A DNA stretch of 64,000 nucleotides from contig NZ_JBGCCT010000015.1 of the NCBI RefSeq assembly GCF_041260665.1, positions 62,001 to 126,000 of the forward strand, in the 5' to 3' direction. This document shows, piece by piece, positions 24,033-30,855 of this stretch (within the stretch, counting starts at the first letter, position 1; the number at the start of each line of letters is the position of its first letter). The DNA comes from Catenulispora sp. GP43. Its GTDB lineage: Bacteria > Actinomycetota > Actinomycetes > Streptomycetales > Catenulisporaceae. A program made the translations under genes and the position numbers. The notes beneath the pieces were generated by a model, which saw nothing but the letters and a program-made list of their open reading frames with translations, had not been told where the DNA came from and made no database searches.

Positions 24033-24592
24033 CGGCACAACAGCCCTTCCAGCAGCGGCTGGTAATGCTCGAACCCTGGGACGTCGGCGTCGGGAACCTT
24101 CGCCGCCTCGTCCCAGCGGCGCAGGGCCACCGCCTGCTCCGCATAGGGACCCCCGGCGAATCGCTCGGCCTGCTCGGCGGTCATCGGGCCGCCTTGCACG
24201 TTCAGCGTGTGGACGGACGCTTCGGACAGCTCGCCGAAGTATCCGGGCTCGACGGCGCACAAGTAGCGCTTCGCCGCCACGTGCAGCCGGACCGGTTCGG
24301 TGACCGCTTCCGGGAACCAGGCGGCAAGCCAGTCGGCGCCGGCGTGGCTGTGGCGGTTGTCGGTGCCCGCCATCAGCTCCTGGCCGCTGATCGGTCCGGT
24401 GAAGTGGCCGATGTCGTGCAGGAGGGCGGCGGCCACGAGGGAATCCGGCGCGCCGGCGGCCGCGGCCAGGGCGGCGGCTTGGAGCATGTGCGCGGCCTGG
24501 GTCACCGGCTCGCCGAGGTAGTCGCGGGCGCCTTGGTCGGCGAACAGCGCGGCTATCGTGTCGATCGGATTCATTGTGTCGATCGGATTCAT
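24029..24592 (-). CDS. tmpB: PhnZ/TmpB-like HD-domain mixed-valence diiron oxygenase
   Basis: The 187-residue HD protein carries the residues I recall as key in the phosphonate oxygenase PhnZ, at nearly the same numbers. These are Tyr25 and Glu28 in YLGEPVTQAAH, His35, His59-Asp60 (LLHDIGHF), His81/His83, His104 and Lys108 (RLHVAAKRY), and Asp161. The Tyr-x-x-Glu lid distinguishes this oxidative C-P-cleaving group from ordinary HD phosphohydrolases. It is coupled to a gamma-butyrobetaine-hydroxylase-like gene, which fits the TmpA/TmpB pathway. There TmpB splits (R)-1-hydroxy-2-(trimethylammonio)ethylphosphonate into glycine betaine and phosphate. ATG 24574 is an alternative start created by an 18-bp duplication. 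Confidence 0.72.
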   Translation of the reverse strand: MNPIDTMNPIDTIAALFADQGARDYLGEPVTQAAHMLQAAALAAAAGAPDSLVAAALLHDIGHFTGPISGQELMAGTDNRHSHAGADWLAAWFPEAVTEPVRLHVAAKRYLCAVEPGYFGELSEASVHTLNVQGGPMTAEQAERFAGGPYAEQAVALRRWDEAAKVPDADVPGFEHYQPLLEGLLCR

Positions 24593-24593
24593 T
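24558..24593 (-). repeat. 18-bp perfect tandem duplication at the tmpB start
   Basis: GTGTCGATCGGATTCATT occurs twice head to tail. Each copy encodes MNPIDT, so the gene has two in-frame ATG codons 18 bp apart (24592 and 24574). The tmpA stop overlaps the first. AGGA lies just before the upstream ATG, which favours that start. Confidence 0.9.
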
Positions 24594-25728
24594 GTCCTGA
24601 TCCAGTCGTCGGGCGGGTCTGGCGACGCAGGACCGCGAGGTTGCTGTACGCGCCGTCCAGGTCGGCGTAGCAGCCCTGAAGGTGACGCCGGCCGGCCGCG
24701 CGGAAGCCGGTGCGCGCGTGCAGGACCCTGGTGTTGTCGAAGACCAGGCAGTCCCCCGGCTCCAGGCGGAAGGAGAGCTGCGCCTCACCGCTGTACATGA
24801 GTTCGGCGAATCGCCGGTAGGCGGCGTAGAAGGCTTCGATCCGGTCGGCCGGCAGGGCCACGGGCAGCATCGAGCGGTTGTTGAACCGCACCTCCCGGAT
24901 ACGTCGGACCGGGTCCACGCCGATCAGCGGCCGGGTCGCACTCAGCTCCGCGGCCGCGTCGGCGTAGCGGAAGGTCACCGGGGTCCGGGTGACCGTCTCG
25001 AAGGCCAGGGGGTCCTCGGTGCGCAGCCGGGCGGCTGCGGCGAAGCCGTCCACCAGTCCGGAGTCCCCGCCGTCGGCGGCGTTCACCAGACAGTGCAGCA
25101 GTTGGATGGTGGGGACCGGATCGCGGTACGGGTTGTCGGTGTGCGGGGTGATGGGCAGGCTGCTGAACGCCAGGTTGGTGGGCTGCTCCTCGACCCGGAC
25201 CTCGAACAGCTCGCCGTAGTTGGTCCGCCGCACGTAGCCGAAGGACTCGGCGACGCCCAGCACCGCCCGGTCGGTGACCGGGACACCGCGCAGAAGGACG
25301 AATCCCAGGCGCCGCAACGCCTCCAGGCCCGCGGCCCGCCGCGCCGGATCCGCCTGGAATGCCGGCCACATCTCGGTCGGCATCGAGCCGGCCAGATCCG
25401 CCGCCTGCCACAGCTGTTTCGCGTCCTCGGTCCGGTCGTCGGCCGGAGCCGACCCCGACCCCGAAGCCGGGCCATCGAGCCGGCGCGACGCCAGCCAGTC
25501 GCCGGCGAACCGGCTCCGGTGGCCGTCCGGCTCGAACTCGACGGTCACGGCGTCCTCGGTCTGCTCGACGGCGCGAATACGGATGTCCGGCGGCAGGTCG
25601 GTGATGCCGTACAGCTTCTGGCCGCTGCCGGAGTCCACACACTCGGCGCAGGAACAGTTGTCACGCAACCAGATCGCGGGATACCGGGCCCCTCCGGCGA
25701 GTTCGAGCATCGACGATGAAGAGGTCAT
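24589..25728 (-). CDS. tmpA: Fe(II)/2-oxoglutarate oxygenase, gamma-butyrobetaine hydroxylase/TmpA-like
   Basis: ATG 25728 overlaps the GntR stop (ATGA), with AAGGA upstream. The 379-residue protein has the N-terminal zinc-binding domain of gamma-butyrobetaine hydroxylases (WLRDNCSCAECVDS, residues about 20-33). The TauD/TfdA jelly-roll follows, with the iron ligands His-x-Asp in ITPHTDNPY (about 195) and a distal His in RVLHARTGF (about 345). That region also contains the expected 2-oxoglutarate-binding Arg. Alone it could be a carnitine-pathway enzyme. The PhnZ-like partner points to hydroxylation of 2-(trimethylammonio)ethylphosphonate. No phosphonate transporter lies nearby. Confidence 0.72.
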   Translation of the reverse strand: MTSSSSMLELAGGARYPAIWLRDNCSCAECVDSGSGQKLYGITDLPPDIRIRAVEQTEDAVTVEFEPDGHRSRFAGDWLASRRLDGPASGSGSAPADDRTEDAKQLWQAADLAGSMPTEMWPAFQADPARRAAGLEALRRLGFVLLRGVPVTDRAVLGVAESFGYVRRTNYGELFEVRVEEQPTNLAFSSLPITPHTDNPYRDPVPTIQLLHCLVNAADGGDSGLVDGFAAAARLRTEDPLAFETVTRTPVTFRYADAAAELSATRPLIGVDPVRRIREVRFNNRSMLPVALPADRIEAFYAAYRRFAELMYSGEAQLSFRLEPGDCLVFDNTRVLHARTGFRAAGRRHLQGCYADLDGAYSNLAVLRRQTRPTTGSGQ

Positions 25729-26477
25729 GAGTGTTCCTTCGTGAGGTGGTTGCGGACGAGCGGCGCGGCGGCCAGGGAGTTGCGGACGGTGAACGCGACG
25801 GCGTCCGCGCGATAGAGGTCTTCGGACCACTCCAGCGGCCGGCCGTCCGGATCGGTGGTGCGCCGCCGCTCGCGCAGCAACGCCGCGCCCGGCTCGACGC
25901 CGAGCAGGCCGGCGAGCTCGGCGTCGGCGTTCACCGCGTCGATGACGTGCTCGGCGTGCGCGAAGAAGATGCCGTACTCCTCCAGGCGCTCGGACACCGA
26001 TTCCTGTTCGAGGTCGACGAAGCCGAGCAGCGACCCGGCCCGGTCGGCGTACGCAGTCCGCTCGAGCATCACCGGCCGACCGGACAGCATGCGAACCCGC
26101 ACCAGGTGGACGATCGGGTCGCCGGGCGCCAGGCCCAGGTGGCCGGCCTCGTCCTCGGTGGCCGCCCGCCGCTCCAGCCGGACCACCCGGCCGGAGGGCT
26201 GCTCGCCGATGAGCCGGGCCCACCGGGAGAACGATCGCAGCTCGCTGAAACTGTGCAGCCGCGGCTCGGCGATGACGGTGCGCCGCGATCCCTGGTGGGA
26301 GGCGATCAAACCGTCCTCGCGCAGCACGGCGAAGGCACGCCGGACGGTGTTCCGGGAGGCGCCGAAGCGCTCGGCGATCTCGTGTTCCGACGGCAGGCGC
26401 GAGCCCGGCGGATAGCTGCCGTCGGCGATCGCGTCACGCAGCTTCGCCGCCACGTCCTGGTAGAGGGCCGCCGCCAT
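25725..26477 (-). CDS. GntR/HutC-family regulator with UTRA domain
   Basis: ATG 26477 has AGGAG six bases upstream. The 250-residue protein has an N-terminal winged helix (YQDVAAKLRDAIADGSYPPG ... RFGASRNTVRRAFAVLREDG). A UTRA ligand domain covers residues about 90-240, with FVDLEQESVSERLEEYGI and the terminal YRADAVAFTVRN. It is the first gene of the three-gene phosphonate operon and is preceded by a nested inverted repeat, so autoregulation is likely. PhnF, the phosphonate regulator of mycobacteria, belongs to the same HutC group. Confidence 0.85.
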   Translation of the reverse strand: MAAALYQDVAAKLRDAIADGSYPPGSRLPSEHEIAERFGASRNTVRRAFAVLREDGLIASHQGSRRTVIAEPRLHSFSELRSFSRWARLIGEQPSGRVVRLERRAATEDEAGHLGLAPGDPIVHLVRVRMLSGRPVMLERTAYADRAGSLLGFVDLEQESVSERLEEYGIFFAHAEHVIDAVNADAELAGLLGVEPGAALLRERRRTTDPDGRPLEWSEDLYRADAVAFTVRNSLAAAPLVRNHLTKEHS

Positions 26478-26484
26478 GGAATCT

Positions 26485-26561
26485 CCTGATCGCCGTTCGG
26501 TGAACTTGTAGGACCAAGTCAGAACCTGGTCCTGCAAGATTCCGGCCGAACGGCGATCAGG
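26485..26561. promoter_or_regulatory. Nested inverted repeats, presumed GntR operator/promoter
   Basis: The outer arms are 16-bp perfect repeats (CCTGATCGCCGTTCGG at 26485-26500 and its complement at 26546-26561). Inside lies a second inverted repeat of 12-bp arms with one mismatch: CTTGTAGGACCA (26505-26516) and TGGTCCTGCAAG (26527-26538). Each inner arm resembles a HutC-type half site (compare TGGT...ACCA for PhnF). The structure ends 8 bp before the GntR start and must contain or flank the operon promoter. The remaining 26562-26629 gap shows nothing further. Confidence 0.65.
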
Positions 26562-26629
26562 CTTTCCGCGGGTGAACAGCGGGGGAACAAGATCCGCCGG
26601 TCACCGTTCCTCAGGGACCACCGCTCGGA

Positions 26630-27775
26630 TCAGAACCCGCCGACGCCGTTGGGCGTGCCCAGGCCGGTCGGACCGTCCCAGCCCACGCGCGCGTGGCACA
26701 GCTGGCTCGGCGAGCACGAGCCGTTGGAGCCGGTCGTGATGTCGAAGAACGTGCTCGCGGAGTGGTGGGTGTAGGGGTAGTTGTTGTTGATGCTCGCGGC
26801 GTTGCCGGCCAGCGCGTACACCGAGGCGATGATCGGCGAGGCCACCGAGGTGCCGCCGTAGACCTGCCAGCCGCTGCTGCCGTTGTACGGGGTCGAGTCG
26901 TAGACCGCGACGCCGGTCGCCGGGTCGGCCACGGCCGAGACGTCCGCCACGGCGCGCCGGGCGCAGCCGGTGCCGTAGCTCGCCTGGCCGCTGAGCGCCG
27001 GATTGTAGGCCGAGCAGCCGGAGCCGGCGCCGGACCAGGCGGTCTCGGTCCAGCCGCGCGTGTTCGAGGCCCGGGTCAGCGAGGTGCCGCCGACCGCGGT
27101 GACGTAGCGCGAGGATGCCGGGAACTCCACGCCGTAGCCGCCGTCACCGGAGCTGGCGGTGATCATGATGCCGGGGTGGTTGTAGTACGGGGCCGAGCTG
27201 TCGGACAGGTCGCCGCCGCCGTAGCTGTTGGAGATCGTGTTGGCGTGCAGCGCCGCCGCCTCGTTCACCGCCGCGCCCAGGTTGGCGTACGACGCCGAGG
27301 TGGCCTCGACCAACAGGATGTGGCACTTGGGGCAGACCGCCGAGACCATGTCCAGGTCCAGCGATATCTCGGTGGCCCAGCCGGGGTCGGTCGGCGGATA
27401 GCTCGTGCCGCCGGTCTGGTTCACCTTCTTGAAGCAGCCGTTGGCCGTGGTGCACGCCGGCAGGCCGTACTGCGCCCGGTACACGCCGAGGTCGGCCTCG
27501 GCGGTCGGGTCGTTGTTGGCGTCGACGATCGCCACGGTCTGGCCCGCGCCGTTGGTGCCCGAGGGCAGCTTGTACGCGGACTGCAGATCGGACGGTCCGT
27601 AGCCGGACGGCACGAGGTCCGAGTGCAGACCGGGCGCGGCGTGCCCGGGCACGAACAGGGGGTGCGCGAACGTGGTGGCCGCGACTGAGGCGTTCGCGTC
27701 GGCGAACGCCGGCACGGCCATGGCCAGCAGAAGCGCGGCGAGCATTGAGAACAGGAGCCTGATACGAGCTGTCAC
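26630..27775 (-). CDS. Secreted sedolisin (S53) family peptidase without pro-domain
   Basis: GTG 27775 follows GGAGG by six bases. The 381-residue precursor has a signal peptide (LLAMAVPAFADA). The catalytic domain has Glu/Asp in WATEISLDLDMV (residues about 145-152), the oxyanion-region NTISNSYGGG, and Ser in YGGTSVASP (about 316). This is the Ser-Glu-Asp arrangement of sedolisins. Only about 30 residues separate the signal peptide from the catalytic domain, so the usual pro-kumamolisin domain of about 150 residues is missing. It is secreted and probably acts at acidic pH, as the family does. It is monocistronic. Confidence 0.82.
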   Translation of the reverse strand: MTARIRLLFSMLAALLLAMAVPAFADANASVAATTFAHPLFVPGHAAPGLHSDLVPSGYGPSDLQSAYKLPSGTNGAGQTVAIVDANNDPTAEADLGVYRAQYGLPACTTANGCFKKVNQTGGTSYPPTDPGWATEISLDLDMVSAVCPKCHILLVEATSASYANLGAAVNEAAALHANTISNSYGGGDLSDSSAPYYNHPGIMITASSGDGGYGVEFPASSRYVTAVGGTSLTRASNTRGWTETAWSGAGSGCSAYNPALSGQASYGTGCARRAVADVSAVADPATGVAVYDSTPYNGSSGWQVYGGTSVASPIIASVYALAGNAASINNNYPYTHHSASTFFDITTGSNGSCSPSQLCHARVGWDGPTGLGTPNGVGGF

Positions 27776-28267
27776 TGAAATCCTCCGAGAGGCGGACCTG
27801 TGGGGGGACGACCGGGCTGGTGGCCGGGCCGCGGTGCGGTGTGACGAGTTCGAAACGGCCGCGGACGGACCGCGAAGCGGCGAGATCGCTCCGGCGGGAG
27901 TCCGACACCGGTGTCGGCTGTCCGGCGGCGGGGTCGGGGGCCGCGCCGTGGGCATCGCTCCCGTTTTCCGGCACGCCGGCGGGCCGGCGGATCCACGATG
28001 CTTTCCGGGCGGCCCGGAGGGAACCGTCAGCAGATCGACGGTGATGTGGGGATACGCCACCCTGAAAGGGAAAGGCCAGGCCCCTCCGGTCCTCGCCGGA
28101 GCCGGTACCCGGTCCTCAAGCGTTTCAGGGTTCGTATTTAAGCGGAACGTAGCAGCGCGGACGCGGAGGGTCAATGGCGCGCGTCAGAGTGACTCAGGGC
28201 TCTGTTTTTCGCGCCGGTCCGATGCCATGATGCGGCTAGCCCCCCTCATCCCTGATCGGAGATCTCG
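27776..28267. other. Intergenic region between divergent secreted-protein genes
   Basis: This 492-bp gap holds the leader of the sedolisin gene (minus) and the promoter of the small secreted protein gene (plus). A perfect 16-bp palindrome, CCGACACCGGTGTCGG, lies at 27902-27917, about 130 bp before the sedolisin start, and may be an operator. I looked for a ydaO-type c-di-AMP riboswitch, common before secreted actinobacterial enzymes, and did not find its conserved blocks. No convincing gene is present. Confidence 0.5.
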
Positions 28268-28549
28268 ATGATCGCACGACGCGTGTTCCGTCTGACCGCG
28301 GCGACCGCCCTGGCCGCGTCCCTCACCGGCTTGGGCATCGGCACAGCCTCCGCGGCGGCGGCCGCATCGAGCTTTCCCTGCTCGGACTCCGGGACCGGAA
28401 GCACCCTGGGCATCGCCGTGAACAACGCGGAACAGAACCTCAGGGGCGACTACACGGTCCTGTCGGGCATCTCTGTCTCGTACGACACCCAGGAACCGGA
28501 CGGCTCGTGGTACGCCGTCGTGTCGGCGCGGTGCGGCAACCCTCGCTAA
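28268..28549 (+). CDS. Small secreted protein, function unknown
   Basis: ATG 28268 has GGAG seven bases upstream. The 93-residue precursor has a signal peptide ending near ASAAAAA, leaving a mature part of about 60 residues with two cysteines (FPCSDSG near the start, SARCGNPR at the end) that could form a disulfide. YDTQEPDGSWYAVVSARC looks like a short beta hairpin. I do not recognise the family. It is followed at once by a transporter remnant. Confidence 0.65.
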   Translation: MIARRVFRLTAATALAASLTGLGIGTASAAAAASSFPCSDSGTGSTLGIAVNNAEQNLRGDYTVLSGISVSYDTQEPDGSWYAVVSARCGNPR

Positions 28550-28800
28550 GGGTTCTTCAGGGCGCGGCCGGATCGACGATCCTGGCCTGCGGGCTCAGCC
28601 TGCTGTCGACGGACTCCGCCGGCGAGGGCCAGATGCGCGCGGTCTCGCTCTGGGTGCGGCGTCGGCGGCCGGGGCGGCCGCCGGGGCCGCTGCTCGGCGC
28701 CGCGCTGGTGGACGTCACCGGCTGGCAGGGACTGTTCTGGATCGACGCGGCCATCGCCGCCGCCTGCGTCCCGCTGACCCTGCGCATTCGCCGCCGACCG
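28549..28800 (+). pseudogene. MFS transporter remnant (EmrB/QacA type)
   Basis: Starting right at the stop of the preceding gene, a frame without start signal encodes RVLQGAAGSTILACGLSLLS, then PPGPLLGAALVDVTGWQGLF and WIDAAIAAACVPLTLRI. This is the helix 4-6 region of DHA2-type drug exporters. Motif C is damaged (PPGPLLG after an Arg-rich stretch), and both the N-terminal three helices and everything after helix 6 are missing. The sequence then runs into an unrelated minus-strand gene. Confidence 0.7.
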
Positions 28801-28823
28801 GGTTCGCCCGGTCGGCGATCGGT

Positions 28824-28964
28824 CTACCAAGGGGGGCAGGTGCTCCCGGTGTGGCAGAACGGGTGGATCACGGTGGCCGACGCCGGGGCCGCGGTCATGA
28901 TGCCGGCCGTGAGTGCCGAGACCAGGAGCGCGGCTGCCGCGAGCCTGCGGTAAGCCTTCTTCAT
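28824..28964 (-). CDS. 46-residue precursor of a small secreted Cys-loop peptide
   Basis: ATG 28964 is preceded by GGAGGGAG at good spacing. The frame encodes 46 residues: a basic start (MKKAYRRLA), a hydrophobic core (AAALLVSALTAGIM) and a signal-peptidase site (APASA). The predicted mature peptide is TVIHPFCHTGSTCPPW, ending at TAG. The two cysteines would close a seven-residue ring. Signal peptide, ribosome site and GC-rich third codon positions all agree with a real gene. I know of no family. It may be a signalling, antimicrobial or structural peptide. Confidence 0.6.
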   Translation of the reverse strand: MKKAYRRLAAAALLVSALTAGIMTAAPASATVIHPFCHTGSTCPPW

Positions 28965-29379
28965 AGAGCTCTCCCTCCATTCGACGCCTCAGGTCCCGGT
29001 GGCGGGCGGCTGAGGCAGGGAGCTCCAGAATCAGCGCGCGGCGGGGGCGGCGGCAACGAAAATCACGACGTGTGTCGCAGAGCTCCGCTATAGGGCGATG
29101 TCGGGCATTCGGGGCCGCGAGTCAATGGGCCATACTGCGTATCAGTGCTCGATGGATCCGAGCCTGGTCCGGGTGCTCGGGGTCGGGCCTGGCGAACCAG
29201 GAGGCGACGGTTCGTCGCAGGGCACGCCGACGGCCCCAAGGGCATCGGCCGTTGCCCGAACGGGCATGCGGGACGGGACGTCGGGGCCGGGAACCTCAAC
29301 GACCGCCGTACCTGCCCTGACCAGCCCGTAGGGTGTCCGCAAAGAATACAGATCGTCAGCGGGCGGGGAGCAACGGATC
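28965..29379. other. Intergenic region with no recognised gene
   Basis: This gap holds the promoter of the minus-strand peptide gene and the leader of the plus-strand surface protein. A 77-codon open frame (29098-29331, plus) has no ribosome site and a low-complexity Gly/Pro/Thr composition, so I do not call it. No repeat or RNA element stands out. Confidence 0.4.
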
Positions 29380-30825
29380 GTGTGGGTTGACCTGAACCCG
29401 GTGACGGCGGACGTCGAACCGGGCGCCGAGGCCACGGTGACCATCACCGTGCGCAACACCGCCGAAATCGTCGAGGAATACCACCTGCAGGCCACCGGCG
29501 ACCCCGGACAATGGGCCGCCATCGAACCGCAGACTCTGCGCCTGTACCCCGGCACCACCGGCACCGCACAACTCACCTTCACCCCGCCCCGCAGCGCCGA
29601 AGCCCAAGCCGGACCCCAGCCCTACGCGGTCAAAGTCACCCCCCGCGAAGACCGCGAAAACACCCACGCCATCGAAGGCACCCTGCGCGTCGCAGAATTC
29701 GCCGACCTGCGCGCCGAACTCCTCCCGACCCAGACCCGAGGCTGGCACCGCGGCCGCGTCAAACTCGCCGTCGACAACTTCTCCAACGTCGCCACCAGCG
29801 CCGCCGTCTCGACCACCTCCACCAACACCAACCTGCAAGTCGACATCCGCACCCCGGCGCTGCGCCTGCAACCCGGACGCGCGCAATTCACCAAATTCAC
29901 CGTGCGGCCGGGGCGGGTGCTGTGGTTCGGCGTCAAGGCGAAGCACCAGTACAACCTGACGGTGACACCCTCCGGGCTGGGGCAGCCGATCAGCTTGCAG
30001 GGCACGTATATGCAGTCGGCACTGCTGCCCCGCTGGCTTCAGCGCCTGCTGATGTTCCTGTCGGCAGCGGCCGTGGCGATCCTGGCCCTGTGGTTCGGCA
30101 TCCGCCCCTCCTTCGCCACCAGCGCCCAAGCCTCACCCCAACCCGCCGCGGCCACCGCACCCACCGTGATCGTCATCCAGCCGACCCCGCCGGCCTCCTC
30201 CAGCAGCCCGTCACCGAAGCCGGCGCCGACTTCGGCACCGAGCCAGGCCGCACCGCCCGCGCCGACCACGTCCAAGGCCGCCTCGCCGCCCGCCACGCAC
30301 TCCTCCAGCGCGGCTCCCCCGGCGGCGCCGACGTCCTCGTCGCCGCCGAAGCCGGCGCAGATCAAGACGACCAACATCCTCAACTCCGCGACCAACGACT
30401 CGGTCGACGTGTACCAGAACAACTTCACCGACGGCCAGCAGATAGACCTCTGGGACACCCTGCACAACGACGCGCAGACCTGGACCGTCTGGGTCTACGC
30501 CGACGGCAGCATCGTCATCCAGTCCAACGACCAGCCGGAGAGCGCCGGCACGAAGGTCCTGCAAGTGGACCAGAACAACGACCCGAACAACACCGACGTC
30601 GACATCTCCGACGACTGGAACGGGGTCGCGGGTCTGCAGGCGCACCTGACGGTCGACTTCCAGCAGTGGACCCTGACCAGCGTCCCGGGCAACACGACCT
30701 ACGGCGTGCTGAAGAACAAGAAGACCGGGACGTGCCTGGCCGGCTCCGGTGCCCACGGATGGCTCACCATGGCCCCGTGCAACACCGGCGACCAGAACCA
30801 GTGGTTCTGGCTGTTCGCGCTGTAG
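29380..30825 (+). CDS. Membrane-anchored protein with Ig-like N-half and carbohydrate-binding-like C-half
   Basis: GTG 29380 follows GGGGAG. The 481-residue protein starts without a signal peptide. Residues 1-210 are two Ig/NEW3-like beta domains (VEPGAEATVTITVRN; WHRGRVKLAVDNFSNVATSA). A membrane helix lies at about 226-243. A Pro/Ser/Ala linker (about 250-328) leads to a C-terminal domain of about 150 residues with KKTGTCLAG and NTGDQNQWFWLF, reminiscent of ricin-type trefoil lectins. It presumably presents the lectin-like domain outside and the Ig-like domains inside the cell. No enzyme motif is seen. It ends 31 bp before the LAL regulator gene and may be cotranscribed. Confidence 0.65.
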   Translation: MWVDLNPVTADVEPGAEATVTITVRNTAEIVEEYHLQATGDPGQWAAIEPQTLRLYPGTTGTAQLTFTPPRSAEAQAGPQPYAVKVTPREDRENTHAIEGTLRVAEFADLRAELLPTQTRGWHRGRVKLAVDNFSNVATSAAVSTTSTNTNLQVDIRTPALRLQPGRAQFTKFTVRPGRVLWFGVKAKHQYNLTVTPSGLGQPISLQGTYMQSALLPRWLQRLLMFLSAAAVAILALWFGIRPSFATSAQASPQPAAATAPTVIVIQPTPPASSSSPSPKPAPTSAPSQAAPPAPTTSKAASPPATHSSSAAPPAAPTSSSPPKPAQIKTTNILNSATNDSVDVYQNNFTDGQQIDLWDTLHNDAQTWTVWVYADGSIVIQSNDQPESAGTKVLQVDQNNDPNNTDVDISDDWNGVAGLQAHLTVDFQQWTLTSVPGNTTYGVLKNKKTGTCLAGSGAHGWLTMAPCNTGDQNQWFWLFAL

Positions 30826-30855
30826 ACGCCACCTCGCAGGCCGTAGGCTCACCCC

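Noticed and set aside
24029-24592. The HD protein as an ordinary metal-dependent phosphohydrolase
   Set aside because: The Tyr-x-x-Glu lid and the oxygenase partner gene fit the PhnZ/TmpB oxidative group better, though this needs alignment to confirm.
27144-27974. A long minus-strand frame overlapping the sedolisin gene in another phase
   Set aside because: Its C-terminal two thirds are the shifted reading of the sedolisin, and the N-terminal part has no start signal.
27776-28267. A ydaO-type (c-di-AMP) riboswitch in the leader of the secreted peptidase
   Set aside because: I looked for the conserved GGGTGAA and GCTAAC..GTAGGC-type blocks on both strands and did not find them.
29098-29331. 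A 77-codon open frame before the surface-protein gene
   Set aside because: It has no ribosome site and a low-complexity Gly/Ser/Pro/Thr product with no domain or signal peptide.
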